Notes: generated from the letters alone by a model not told the origin. 64,000 nt of DNA from JBBDMU01 sp040905685 (GCA_040905685.1 JBBDRB010000086.1:28201-92200); one strand, 5' to 3'. Counted from the first letter of the stretch, positions 54,860-63,958 are shown. Translations and numbers: made by a program.

Positions 54860-55672
54860 ATGAAAAACAGGTTCAACATATTGTCGATACGATTTTCCCT
54901 GGCGATGGCACTGGTCTGGAACTTTACGTGTTTGGCTGGTGCGGTGCAGGCTCAGGGAGATCGTATTTTTATACCCCGGGGCTCGTTCCATACCGTCCTG
55001 CCGGAAGTGGTTGGTGAACCTGTTGAGGTTGATCCCTTTTATATCGATCAAACTCCGGTAACCAATGAGCAGTACGCGGCTTTTTTAAAAGATAATCCCC
55101 GGTGGAGAAGATCACAGATCCCTCCGATATATGCCGATGACGGCTACCTGAGGCACTGGGAATCCGATCTGGAACCCGGTCCCGGCATTGAGCCTGACCG
55201 CCCGGTGACGCGGATTTCGTGGTATGCCGCCAATGCTTACAGCGAGTGGGCCGGCGGGCGGCTTCCGACGGTGAAGGAGTGGGAATTTGCCGCCCAGGCT
55301 ATGGATTTTGGTTCCAAAGAAGAGGAAGACCGCTTCAGTTACAACCTGATCGGCTGGTATTCTTCGGTCAATGCAAACCACCCCCTGCCGATCGGATCAT
55401 CGGGGATAGAAAACAGGTATGGCGTCAAGGATATGTTCGGCCTGGTTATGGAATGGGCCGAGGATTTCAAGCCGCCCCTCGGCACGGACCTGTCGCTTGA
55501 CTGCGGCACAATCGGACGCTTGCAGGAAAACAATAATATTTACAGCTATGCCCAGTCTGTTCGCTATGTGACGCGCATGAGTTTCAGTGCGACGGGAACG
55601 ACGGGCATGCTGGGATTCCGGTGCGTGTACGACGGACCGGATAATAAATACGCTAAATCTGAACCCTCATGA
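54860..55672 (+). CDS. NirV-like SUMF1/formylglycine-generating-enzyme fold protein
   Basis: A 270-residue exported protein with the FGE-sulfatase fold: FIPRGSFHTVLP, DQTPVTNEQYAAFL, ISWYAANAYSEWAGGRLPT, GVKDMFGLVMEWAED and LGFRCVYD. It starts 17 bp after nirK, as nirV does in several denitrifiers; NirV is a relative of formylglycine-generating enzyme with unknown job. The position of the catalytic Cys pair near the end of true FGE has no Cys in VRYVTRMSFSATG, so it should not modify sulfatases. It overlaps the SCO gene by 4 bp. Confidence 0.85.
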   Translation: MKNRFNILSIRFSLAMALVWNFTCLAGAVQAQGDRIFIPRGSFHTVLPEVVGEPVEVDPFYIDQTPVTNEQYAAFLKDNPRWRRSQIPPIYADDGYLRHWESDLEPGPGIEPDRPVTRISWYAANAYSEWAGGRLPTVKEWEFAAQAMDFGSKEEEDRFSYNLIGWYSSVNANHPLPIGSSGIENRYGVKDMFGLVMEWAEDFKPPLGTDLSLDCGTIGRLQENNNIYSYAQSVRYVTRMSFSATGTTGMLGFRCVYDGPDNKYAKSEPS

Positions 55673-56289
55673 AATTACACGGAATCACAGTGCTGATGCT
55701 CCTCCTATCGGGCATCGTTATTGTTGCACCGGCACAGAACCATGAGCATGACCATGATCACAGGGCTATGGAGGCCTTAGAAATGCCGCCCCATTCCCTC
55801 TTCCACCTGGATGCGGAATGGACCGATCACCGGGGAGATACGTTCAAACTGGTGGATTTTGAGGAAAGCCCAATCGTGGTTGTCATGTTTTATGGCAACT
55901 GTACGACCGTTTGCCCTATTCTGATCCACGATGCCCGGAGATTATACGAGGAGGTGGGACAGCCTCTGCGGGAGAAGGTCCGCGTACTGGCCGTAACGTT
56001 CGATCCGGCCAATGACACTCCGGAAGTATTGCATGAATACGCTGTACAACAACAGCTGAATGTACCAGGCTGGCATTTTTCCACAGGAAGCCGGTCGGCC
56101 ATAAGGGAACTGGCCACGATGCTCGGCGTTCAGTTCAGGCACACTTCAGATGACCGCTTTGAACATTCCAACCTGATTTCGGTAATCGACCCCGAAGGGC
56201 TGGTTGCAGGCCGCATTGACGGACTGGGCCAAGACGTTGCCGGGGCAGCTCTGACTATCCGGGAGATGATCCAAATGATGATACCATGA
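55669..56289 (+). CDS. SCO1/SenC-family copper chaperone
   Basis: A 206-residue thioredoxin-like protein with a signal peptide (LLLSGIVIVAPAQ) and a His-rich start (NHEHDHDHRAM). The Cu-binding motif reads YGNCTTVCPI, with the distal His in FEHSNLISVIDPEG. SCO proteins load copper into oxidases; here the likely client is NirK or the cupredoxin. It starts in the ATGA overlap with the nirV-like gene. Confidence 0.93.
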   Translation: MKLHGITVLMLLLSGIVIVAPAQNHEHDHDHRAMEALEMPPHSLFHLDAEWTDHRGDTFKLVDFEESPIVVVMFYGNCTTVCPILIHDARRLYEEVGQPLREKVRVLAVTFDPANDTPEVLHEYAVQQQLNVPGWHFSTGSRSAIRELATMLGVQFRHTSDDRFEHSNLISVIDPEGLVAGRIDGLGQDVAGAALTIREMIQMMIP

Positions 56290-56365
56290 ACTTTTATCCG
56301 AAGCCGTCAAGTTAAGTTAACAGAACTATCTCACCATTAAACTAAACAAACATTGAGGTAAACAC

Positions 56366-56833
56366 ATGAAACGTAGTATTAAGATCATTGCAATTGCCAT
56401 TTTTGCTCTAATCATTTTTATTCCGGCAGCCGGCTTCAGCCAGGGCGATGTCCGGACCATAGAGATCAGCGGATTAGACAATATGAGATATGACATCGAA
56501 ACCATCGAGGCCCGGCCCGGCGAAGAACTGCGCATCATCTTTACGACCGTCAGCGATATGCCGCCAGAGGCCATGCAGCATAACCTCGTTATTATGGATC
56601 TTGAAGCGGATGTGAGTGAATTCGCCATGGCCTCGATGATGACCCCGGATAACGACTACATCGCATCGGGAAGGGAGGATGAGATCATTGCCAGGACGGA
56701 AATGGTCGCCGGAGGCGAAACATCCGAAATCATTTTCACCGTACCTGAAGAAACGGGCGATTACGAATATATCTGCACGTTTCCCGGCCATTATATGGGC
56801 GGTATGACAGGTGTGCTCCAGGTCAGGGACTAA
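56366..56833 (+). CDS. Azurin/auracyanin-like cupredoxin
   Basis: A 155-residue blue copper protein with a Sec signal (IIFIPAAGFS). Type 1 ligands are His72 (MQHNLVIM), Cys137, His142 and Met147 (CTFPGHYMGGM). The CX4HX4M loop is like auracyanin. It probably carries electrons to NirK, whose gene group ends 76 bp upstream. Confidence 0.9.
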   Translation: MKRSIKIIAIAIFALIIFIPAAGFSQGDVRTIEISGLDNMRYDIETIEARPGEELRIIFTTVSDMPPEAMQHNLVIMDLEADVSEFAMASMMTPDNDYIASGREDEIIARTEMVAGGETSEIIFTVPEETGDYEYICTFPGHYMGGMTGVLQVRD

Positions 56834-56848
56834 GCTTCAATATGAACC

Positions 56849-56881
56849 GGTCTCCGGAATTCAGACTGTATTCCGGAGACC
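56849..56881 (+). terminator. Strong hairpin after the cupredoxin gene
   Basis: GGTCTCCGGAAT and ATTCCGGAGACC form a perfect 12-bp stem with a 9-base loop, 15 bp after the cupredoxin stop. No T-run follows (tail CCTAAAAC), so it may stop transcription by stem alone or stabilise mRNA. Confidence 0.55.
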
Positions 56882-56913
56882 CTAAAACAACCATTACCCT
56901 ATAATTACACATC

Positions 56914-57645
56914 ATGAATCAATACCCAACTCTACCATTTAATCCTGAAACCATAACCATTGGCGAAATAGTGACGGAAAATTATCATGCCGCCGATGTA
57001 TTTAAAAGTTATAAGCTGGATTTCTGCTGCGGCGGTGACAAGACCCTGAACCAGGCCTGTGCCAAAAAGGATGTCAATGTGCAGGAAATCCTGGAAAAGC
57101 TGAATGGATTGCCATGGGGAAGAACCCCGGAGGGAGAAAACTTTAAAGCATGGGAACCCGGTTTCCTTGTGGATTATATCCGGGACACCCATCACCGGTT
57201 TGTTCGTGCAAAAGCCGGAGAAATTGAAGCCTATGCAGCCCGGGTAGCCCAGGTCCATGGTGAACATTTTCCGGAGAATATTGAGGTGCATAACCGGTTC
57301 GTCGTCCTGATCAAAGATCTAATGCACCACCTCGATGCCGAGGAGGAAACGGTGTTCCCCCTGATCAAAACGATTTCTGAGCAGCGCCGGGCGGGTGTCG
57401 CCGTGAGCGCAGAACTTATCTCAGCATTTAAAAAACAGCTGCTTCTGATGGAAAGCGAACACGAAGAGGCCGGCGCTGTGATGGAGCAGATCCGCGAACT
57501 TACCAACAGCTATCAGCCTCCGGAAGGCGCCTGCACAACCTACCGGGTTTTGTATCAAAACCTGGCCGGATTTGAAGAAGATCTTCACAGGCATGTGCAT
57601 CTTGAAAATAACATCCTCTTCAGAAAGGCCTTAGCTCTTGTTTAA
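56914..57645 (+). CDS. ric: Ric/ScdA iron-sulfur cluster repair di-iron protein
   Basis: A 243-residue protein: DUF542 start (IGEIVTENYHAADVFKSYKL then DFCCGGDKTLNQAC) followed by a hemerythrin-like four-helix domain with His and Glu ligands (RDTHHRFVRA, HHLDAEEETVFPLI, SEHEEAGAVME, LHRHVHLENNILF). It repairs Fe-S clusters harmed by NO or peroxide. It lies downstream of the nirK group, and a second Ric domain is fused to a membrane protein at 58530. Confidence 0.95.
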   Translation: MNQYPTLPFNPETITIGEIVTENYHAADVFKSYKLDFCCGGDKTLNQACAKKDVNVQEILEKLNGLPWGRTPEGENFKAWEPGFLVDYIRDTHHRFVRAKAGEIEAYAARVAQVHGEHFPENIEVHNRFVVLIKDLMHHLDAEEETVFPLIKTISEQRRAGVAVSAELISAFKKQLLLMESEHEEAGAVMEQIRELTNSYQPPEGACTTYRVLYQNLAGFEEDLHRHVHLENNILFRKALALV

Positions 57646-57661
57646 CAGGAATTCAGCCATC

Positions 57662-57688
57662 ACCCGGACATAGCCGATATGTCCGGGT
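57662..57688 (+). terminator. Perfect 11-bp hairpin after ric
   Basis: ACCCGGACATA, loop GCCGA and TATGTCCGGGT, 16 bp after the ric stop, followed by TATTTATG. It is a good intrinsic terminator candidate and also precedes the membrane triplet, so it may limit read-through. Confidence 0.7.
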
Positions 57689-57703
57689 TATTTATGAACC
57701 GTA

Positions 57704-58111
57704 ATGCCTAAAATAGCCCGGTATTTTTTAAAAGCAGGCCTGTTGTATTTCCTGGCAGCCATGGGAGTACTGGCCTGGATGAGCTGGCCCGAGAGTAGTT
57801 CGCCGCCCGGAATGCGGCCTGTGTTTTACCATTTATTGATGGTGGGCTGGATCAGTCAGGCCATATTCGGGGTTTCGCTGTGGATGTTCCCCCGTTATGC
57901 AAAGGAACGGCCCCGAGGGTACGACTCGCTGAGCTGGTTCGCTTTCTGGACCATTAATACGGGCTTGCTGCTTCGGTTTTTTTTTGAGCCCTATGTTAAT
58001 CAGCAAAACGCCTTCCTGGCCGGACCTGTGCTGCTGCTTTCTGCGGTTTTGCAATGGTTGGGTGCCCTGGGCTATACACTGAACATCTGGCACAGAGTAA
58101 GGGAGAAGTAA
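57704..58111 (+). CDS. Four-helix histidine membrane protein A (triplet)
   Basis: A 135-residue membrane protein with four hydrophobic helices; I do not recognise a named family. The second helix reads FYHLLMVGWISQAIFGVSLW, followed by MFPR; the His-GW-PR layout recalls the heme-bearing helix of heme-copper oxidase subunit I or the NnrS family. The gene is 1 bp from its paralogue B and forms an operon with it and with the Ric-fusion gene. A heme- or NO-linked membrane role is inferred only. Confidence 0.6.
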   Translation: MPKIARYFLKAGLLYFLAAMGVLAWMSWPESSSPPGMRPVFYHLLMVGWISQAIFGVSLWMFPRYAKERPRGYDSLSWFAFWTINTGLLLRFFFEPYVNQQNAFLAGPVLLLSAVLQWLGALGYTLNIWHRVREK

Positions 58112-58112
58112 T

Positions 58113-58526
58113 ATGCCCAAATTGAGTATTTTTTTTATTCGGACCTCCCTGATTTATTTTATGGCGGGGATCACGATCGGGGCCATCATGCTGGCCGAAA
58201 AAGGCCTGCCATCCGGCTCCTCCATCTGGGCCTACCGTTCAGCCCATATTGAATTTACCCTGTTTGGATGGATGGTCCAGCTGGTTATGGGCACCGCTTA
58301 CTGGATCCTGCCCCGGCATCCCGCAGGCCCGCCCCGGGGAAACCCGGCTGCGGCCTGGCTTTCTTTTGCTCTCTTGAATACAGGGCTGTTAATGGGTGTA
58401 GCGACTGTATGGCTTATAAAGAATCCCGGACTTGAGGCTTTTTTCCGTATGATCCAGTTAGCCGGAATTGGCTGTTTTGTGTATGTGATCTGGCCCCGCG
58501 TGCTGACCTTCAGAAAGGAGAGGTGA
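58113..58526 (+). CDS. Four-helix histidine membrane protein B (triplet)
   Basis: A 137-residue paralogue of protein A with four helices. The shared block is RSAHIEFTLFGWMVQLVMGT followed by AYWILPRHPAGPPRG; both also share an NTGLL segment in the third helix. Its start follows the stop of A after one base and it ends 3 bp before the large fusion gene. It probably forms a membrane complex with its neighbours. Confidence 0.6.
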   Translation: MPKLSIFFIRTSLIYFMAGITIGAIMLAEKGLPSGSSIWAYRSAHIEFTLFGWMVQLVMGTAYWILPRHPAGPPRGNPAAAWLSFALLNTGLLMGVATVWLIKNPGLEAFFRMIQLAGIGCFVYVIWPRVLTFRKER

Positions 58527-58529
58527 TCT

Positions 58530-60449
58530 ATGTGGACCCGGTTTTATCTGCCAGCCCTGTTTTATTTCATCGTCGTCGCTGCGACCGGGAGCCTGCTCCG
58601 TTTCCTGTGGACGGCCCCGGCATATACGTTATTCAATGCCCAATACCTGATCCATGCTCATTCTCACGTTGCCCTGCTTGGCTGGATTTTCTTAGTCCTG
58701 TGCGGATTGCTGCTGGAGTATGGCATGCAAAAGAACCAGCCCGGCAAAAAACTTCTCTCAGCATTTAGTATACTGGTTCAGATCACAGTCATCGGTATGC
58801 TGATCTCATTTACCCTTCAGGGGTACGCTCCGGCGTCTATTGCCTTTTCCACAATCCACATTTTACTTTCCTACTATTTTGCATGGCTGTATTTCCGGCA
58901 TGAGCGAATGGATATTGACCCCCGGGTCCGGAACTTTTACAATGCCGCTGTCCTGTGGATGATCCTTTCATCATTAGGCCCGTTGCTGCTGGCGGCCGGT
59001 AGCCGGCTCACCCTCTTTTGGATGAATACGGCCATTGGATTTTATCTGCACCTGCAATTCAATGGATGGTTTACCTTCCTTCTAACCGGCTTAGCTTTCC
59101 AGTTTCTGATCAACCGCCATTACTGGGAGAACCCAACCTGGGGCAACTGGCCATTTGTTTTGATGTTTGTGGGATTATTACCATCGCTGGTACCCATTAT
59201 CGATAATAGCGGCCTTGCCCGCTGGATGATTGGCGCCGGAGCGGCCGGAACCCTGGCTTTTTCGGCCGGATCGCTCATGGTGCTGCATCTGGTCTGGAAA
59301 AGCAGGGTTGCACTGGCTGGAAAAGGGGCTGCCGGGCTCTTCTGGTTTGCCTTTACAGCCGGAGCCGTCAAGACCCTGATGCAGGCAGCGACTGCATGGC
59401 CGCAGGTGCACATTTTCTCGTCCAGCCATTATGTGGTCATTGGATTTAACCATCTGCTCTTGCTGGGATTTATAAGCTCTTCCCTGCTTTACATCCTCCT
59501 GTGCAAGCAACCGGCCCCGGACCCCATGAGGATCCGGTTAACCGGATCCCTGCTCTATCAAACCGGCGCCGGCGCAATGCTGGTCCTGCTTTTTGGGATC
59601 GGGTTCATGCAGATCCTGGGAGTGGTCATCTCCTTACCCTTTCAGCTTTGGCTTTTTATTACCGGCGTACTGATCTTGACCGGGCTCCTGTTTTTAACCG
59701 CAGCACTAGCCTCACGCAGCATGAATAAACCTATCCTAACCCAAAATCCCAGATCCATGAAAACGTCCTTCAACAAGCCAATAGCCCAACTTGTAAACGA
59801 AAACTACCGAACAGCCTCTGTTTTCGAAAACTATCAACTGGATTTCTGCTGCGGAGGCCAGCGTACCCTGGCCGAAGCCTGCCAAAGCAAGAACGTCGAT
59901 ACTCTGGCGGTGCTCGAAGATCTGGAAGCGGTCGGAAATGGCGACAGCTTCTTTCAACAGCGGGTGGAGAAATGGTCAACGCCATTCCTTATTGATTATA
60001 TCGTATACAACCATCATGAATATATACGGGAAAACGGACCGCGGGTGGAAGCCAGCATTAAAAAAGTAGCCGGCCTTCATAGCGAAACCCAACCAGAGAA
60101 CAGTCATATAGCCCGGCTTTTTTCCGATCTGCTCACGGAGCTGGAATCGCATATGAGTAAAGAAGAAAATGATTTTTTCCCCACGTTGAACGCACTGAGC
60201 AAGGCCCTTGAAACCAACGAGACGCTGTCACCGTCCATCCTTGAAAAGATTAACCATGAACTTGAGCATGAACATAAAAACGCCGGCAGCATCATGAACA
60301 AAATCAGGACACTGAGTCAGGATTATACACCGCCGGCCGGCGCCTGCACCACCTATATCCAAGCTTATTCGGAGTTACTAGCTTTTGAAAGGGATCTTCA
60401 CCGGCACGTTCACCTGGAAAACAATGTATTGTTTCCCCGATTCTCCTAA
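58530..60449 (+). CDS. Fusion of a heme-copper-oxidase/NnrS-like membrane domain with a Ric domain
   Basis: A 639-residue protein. Residues 1-395 hold about ten helices with histidines in helix-like contexts (LIHAHSHVALLGW, GFYLHLQFNGWFTF, SSHYVVIGFNHLLLLGF); the first part matches triplet proteins A and B. Residues 410-639 are a full Ric protein: KPIAQLVNENYRTASVFENY, LDFCCGGQRTLAEAC and hemerythrin helices with HHEY, EEND and LHRHVHLENNVLF. No stop or frame change separates the parts. ATG 59757 could in principle start Ric alone. Confidence 0.75.
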   Translation: MWTRFYLPALFYFIVVAATGSLLRFLWTAPAYTLFNAQYLIHAHSHVALLGWIFLVLCGLLLEYGMQKNQPGKKLLSAFSILVQITVIGMLISFTLQGYAPASIAFSTIHILLSYYFAWLYFRHERMDIDPRVRNFYNAAVLWMILSSLGPLLLAAGSRLTLFWMNTAIGFYLHLQFNGWFTFLLTGLAFQFLINRHYWENPTWGNWPFVLMFVGLLPSLVPIIDNSGLARWMIGAGAAGTLAFSAGSLMVLHLVWKSRVALAGKGAAGLFWFAFTAGAVKTLMQAATAWPQVHIFSSSHYVVIGFNHLLLLGFISSSLLYILLCKQPAPDPMRIRLTGSLLYQTGAGAMLVLLFGIGFMQILGVVISLPFQLWLFITGVLILTGLLFLTAALASRSMNKPILTQNPRSMKTSFNKPIAQLVNENYRTASVFENYQLDFCCGGQRTLAEACQSKNVDTLAVLEDLEAVGNGDSFFQQRVEKWSTPFLIDYIVYNHHEYIRENGPRVEASIKKVAGLHSETQPENSHIARLFSDLLTELESHMSKEENDFFPTLNALSKALETNETLSPSILEKINHELEHEHKNAGSIMNKIRTLSQDYTPPAGACTTYIQAYSELLAFERDLHRHVHLENNVLFPRFS

Positions 60450-60480
60450 TCATGCAGCAGACCGGTTCACGGGCAAAGCC

Positions 60481-61944
60481 TTAATATTCCACTCCAAAGA
60501 CAAACCCCAGTAACAAATAGATCATACCGGTAATCAGAAAAACCATGAGGAGGTTAAATACGAACCCGGCTTTTGCCATTTGAGGGATGGTGATCAGTCC
60601 GCTTCCGTAAACGATGGCATTGGGCGGGGTGGCGATTGGCATCATAAATGCACAGCTGGCCCCAATGGCGGCCGGTATGACCAGCAGCAGCGGATCGTAT
60701 CCCATCATGATGGCAACGGAGGCCAGGATCGGGATAAATGCCGCCGCCGTAGCTGTATTACTGGTTATCTCGGTCAGAAATATGATCAACGTGAGTGAGA
60801 TGAGAAGCATGAAGAGCATTGATATCCAATCCAGCCCGCTCAGGGAGAAGCCGATCCAATCGGCCAGGCCCGTCCCGCTAATGGCTGCTGCGAGGCTCAG
60901 TCCACCGCCAAACAGGATAAGCACCCCCCAGGGCAGCTGCTTGGTATCTTCCCATTTCATTACGAATTCATAGCGGCTATAATCGACGGGAAGCAGGAAC
61001 ATGAGGGCAGCGCCGAAAATGGCAATGCCCGCATCCGACAAGTTGGGAATGTACGGTTCCAGCAGCGGACGGGTAACCCACAGCACCGCGGTCATGATGA
61101 ATACCGATCCTACCATTACCTCGGCACGGCTCATGTTTCCCAACCCTTTTACCTCCTCACGGATCAACGCCTCTCCCCCGGTTATTTCAGTGATCTTCAG
61201 GGGAAATACAAGCTTGGTCAGTACCAGATAGACAGCCGGTATAGCCACAATGACGATAGGCAGGCCAATTAACATCCACTGGACAAATCCTATTTCGATT
61301 CCATGGGTGTCCAGCATATATCCGGCCATAAGAGCATTGGGAGGCGTGCCGATCAGAGTACCGATGCCCCCTATGTTACAGGCATAAGCCAGGCCCAGAA
61401 GCATTACCATTCCAAAGTTGGTTGGCAATTCCCCGGTCTTCTTATCTTTGGCCTCCACCAGGGTAATGATCGACAAAGCTATGGGCAGCATCATAATTGT
61501 TGTTGCCGTATTACTGACCCACATGCTCAGAAACGCAGCAGCTATCATAAAACCTATGATAATGGACGATGGTTTTGTGCCTACCAAAAGTATGATATTC
61601 AGCGCTATTCTACGGTGCAGCCCAACGCGCTGAAGAGCCAGGGCTATTAAAAAACCCCCCAAAAAAAGGAATATCAAAGGGTTGGCAAATGAGCTTGTCG
61701 ATTCGCCAATGGTTCTTACGCCTAAAATGGGAAAGAAAACAACGGGCAGCAAGGCGGTCACCGGAATAGGAATCGATTCGGTAATCCACCATATGGCCAT
61801 CAACAATGCTACACCGGCAACATGCCAGGCTCCGGGGTCCAGGCCTTCGGGAGGCGAGGTTAGATAAATTATTAAAAAGACAGCCGGTCCGGCAAAAAGA
61901 CCTGCTTTACGTATCCAGGGGCTAATATCATTCGCTTCAGTCAT
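60481..61944 (-). CDS. SLC13/DASS-family sodium:anion symporter
   Basis: A 487-residue membrane protein with about 12 helices and the two sodium-site motifs SNTATTIMMLPIA and SNTATAAAFIPI. TPPNALMAGYM and ATPPNAIVYGSG are further family marks. It imports sulfate, or C4-dicarboxylates such as succinate, with sodium. The neighbours do not decide the substrate. It converges with the triplet fusion gene. Confidence 0.92.
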   Translation of the reverse strand: MTEANDISPWIRKAGLFAGPAVFLIIYLTSPPEGLDPGAWHVAGVALLMAIWWITESIPIPVTALLPVVFFPILGVRTIGESTSSFANPLIFLFLGGFLIALALQRVGLHRRIALNIILLVGTKPSSIIIGFMIAAAFLSMWVSNTATTIMMLPIALSIITLVEAKDKKTGELPTNFGMVMLLGLAYACNIGGIGTLIGTPPNALMAGYMLDTHGIEIGFVQWMLIGLPIVIVAIPAVYLVLTKLVFPLKITEITGGEALIREEVKGLGNMSRAEVMVGSVFIMTAVLWVTRPLLEPYIPNLSDAGIAIFGAALMFLLPVDYSRYEFVMKWEDTKQLPWGVLILFGGGLSLAAAISGTGLADWIGFSLSGLDWISMLFMLLISLTLIIFLTEITSNTATAAAFIPILASVAIMMGYDPLLLVIPAAIGASCAFMMPIATPPNAIVYGSGLITIPQMAKAGFVFNLLMVFLITGMIYLLLGFVFGVEY

Positions 61945-62131
61945 TCATATTGAGTTAAGGGGGAACAGATATGCAGCAGAAATTTGCCCCTGATCGGTAG
62001 CCTGAACTTAAAGATTAGCTGCGTAAGGAATTGCACTACAAACGATCCGGTAAATACCTGTCAACAATTCAACTGCGATGAGGATAAATTTAAGAAGAAT
62101 CTAATAAACCTACTACCGGAAAGGAAATATC

Positions 62132-62533
62132 ATGAAAAATACTCTTGAATCTACCCTGCAGCCCGTCACTCCTTACAATGACGAAGAGCTTGCTTTCTTC
62201 AGAGAGATCATACTGATGAAGCTTGCTGAAGCCGAACAAAACCTGGAGGTGCTCAAACAATCGATGGATGATAACATCGAGGGAAACGCTGATGATTCGG
62301 CCTATTCGGCCCATCTGGGTGATGTGGCTTCCATTGAGCACGACCGTGCCGCCAATTTCATGCTTTGCCAGCGGTCCCGCAAGTTCATTCGCCAGCTGCT
62401 GGCTGCCCTGGACCGCATTGATAACAAAACATATGGTATTTGCAAGGTAACGGGCCAGCCCATACCAAAAGGCAGGCTTGAAGCCGTGCCACATACCCGC
62501 CACAGCATCGAAAGCAAGCTGCAACCGGCCTGA
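62132..62533 (+). CDS. TraR/DksA-family protein with reduced zinc finger
   Basis: A 133-residue coiled-coil protein (ILMKLAEAEQNLEVLKQSMDD, then DDSAYSAHLGDVAS) with the C-terminal motif YGICKVTGQPIPKGRLEAVPHT. Of the usual four zinc cysteines only one remains, which is normal for Bacteroidota members of this group. DksA relatives enter the secondary channel of RNA polymerase; here a role in transcription is inferred. Confidence 0.85.
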   Translation: MKNTLESTLQPVTPYNDEELAFFREIILMKLAEAEQNLEVLKQSMDDNIEGNADDSAYSAHLGDVASIEHDRAANFMLCQRSRKFIRQLLAALDRIDNKTYGICKVTGQPIPKGRLEAVPHTRHSIESKLQPA

Positions 62534-62552
62534 ACATGAGTTCATGTCATAA

Positions 62553-63929
62553 TTAAATGGACTGGGAATACCGGGGCGCGGATATTGGTTGCCGCACCCG
62601 TGCATCAAATTGCATGGCGATATTTCGCAGAAACAGCCGCCCCGTTCCGGTTACGGTAATGCCCGTCGAATCGATTTTGACCAACCCATCCTTTTCCAGA
62701 TCATGCATGCGCTCTATTTCTTGCTGAAAATAATCCCGGAAATACTGCCCGGTCTGCTTCGATAAATCCTCAAAATTCAATTCCAGATCACACATCAGCC
62801 TCATGATCACCGTCCGCCTGATGTGATCATCCCCCGTCAGGTTGTAAAATTTCAGGTAGGTACTGCTGCCTTCATCCAAAGCATTATAGTAGGCCGGCAG
62901 CTCTTTGGTATTTTGCACGTACATTCCCCCTATCTGCGATATGGATGACATGCCCAATGCATAGATATCGGTATCGGCCCAGGTGCTGTATCCCTGAAAA
63001 TTTCGCTGCAGCTTTTTGGTGCGCTGGGCCACGGCTAGTTCATCATCGGTATGGGCGAAATGATCCATGCCGATGTGCTGGTATCCGTTGTCTGTAAGCA
63101 GCTGAACTGTCATGCCTAACATGGCAAACTTCTCTTCGGTCGAAGGCAGGCCCATCCGGTCAAGATGTTTTTGTCCGGGTTTCATCCACGGCACGTGGGC
63201 ATAGCTGAATACGGCCAGCCGGTCGGGCTTCAACAGCAAAACCTGCTCCAGCGTTTGCCTGAACGAGTAAACGGTCTGATGAGGCAGGCCATAGATCAGA
63301 TCCAGATTAACTGATTTGAAACTATCCTCCCTAAGCCAGTCTATGGTTTCTTTGGTCATGGAATACGGCTGGATTCGGTTGACCGCCTTCTGGACTTTGG
63401 GGTTGAAATCCTGAACGCCAACAGAGGCCCGGTTGAACCCGGCGGTGGTCAGCGCGGTGATGTGTTCCCGGGTAAGCCGGCGGGGATCGATCTCAACGGC
63501 ATTTTCCGCCAAAGGATTGAAGGCAAAGCGGGAGGTCATCATGTCTCCCAGCCTGACGATCTCTTCGGGAAGCAGGAACGTAGGGGTCCCGCCGCCGAGA
63601 TGGACCTGTATCACTTCATTGGTTTTGTTCATCAGGGGCTGGAGCTGCCTTAACTCTTTTTCCACATAATCGAGGTAGGTTTTGCTGTTGCCCTGCTTGC
63701 GGGTAATGACCGTGGTGCAACCGCAATACCAGCAAAGTGAGGCGCAAAATGGCAAATGCACATAGAGAGAGATATTTCGTCCGCTGCCATTTCGTTTCCT
63801 GATGTTCCCTATGATCTCCCTGTGTTGCCTGCGCTCCTGTATTTCTTCAAAATGGGGTGCCGACGGATAAGAGGTATAGCGGGGCGCCTGGGTCTTATAT
63901 TTATGTATTAGATTGGAATCCATGTTCAT
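62553..63929 (-). CDS. hemN: Oxygen-independent coproporphyrinogen III oxidase
   Basis: A 458-residue radical SAM enzyme for anaerobic heme synthesis. The cluster motif CASLCWYCGC (Cys62, Cys66, Cys69, Cys71) is followed by HLGGGTPTFL and LIYGLPHQT. HemN supplies heme for cytochromes and globins when oxygen is low, which fits the respiratory genes here. It converges with the TraR/DksA gene and has a striking palindrome 29 bp upstream. Confidence 0.96.
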   Translation of the reverse strand: MNMDSNLIHKYKTQAPRYTSYPSAPHFEEIQERRQHREIIGNIRKRNGSGRNISLYVHLPFCASLCWYCGCTTVITRKQGNSKTYLDYVEKELRQLQPLMNKTNEVIQVHLGGGTPTFLLPEEIVRLGDMMTSRFAFNPLAENAVEIDPRRLTREHITALTTAGFNRASVGVQDFNPKVQKAVNRIQPYSMTKETIDWLREDSFKSVNLDLIYGLPHQTVYSFRQTLEQVLLLKPDRLAVFSYAHVPWMKPGQKHLDRMGLPSTEEKFAMLGMTVQLLTDNGYQHIGMDHFAHTDDELAVAQRTKKLQRNFQGYSTWADTDIYALGMSSISQIGGMYVQNTKELPAYYNALDEGSSTYLKFYNLTGDDHIRRTVIMRLMCDLELNFEDLSKQTGQYFRDYFQQEIERMHDLEKDGLVKIDSTGITVTGTGRLFLRNIAMQFDARVRQPISAPRYSQSI

Positions 63930-63958
63930 GTTTTTCAGATGAAGTATATCGAGTAGGA

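Noticed and set aside
54860..55672. Reading this gene as the maturase for the two sulfatases.
   Set aside because: Catalytic cysteines of formylglycine-generating enzymes are missing and its position right after nirK fits NirV.
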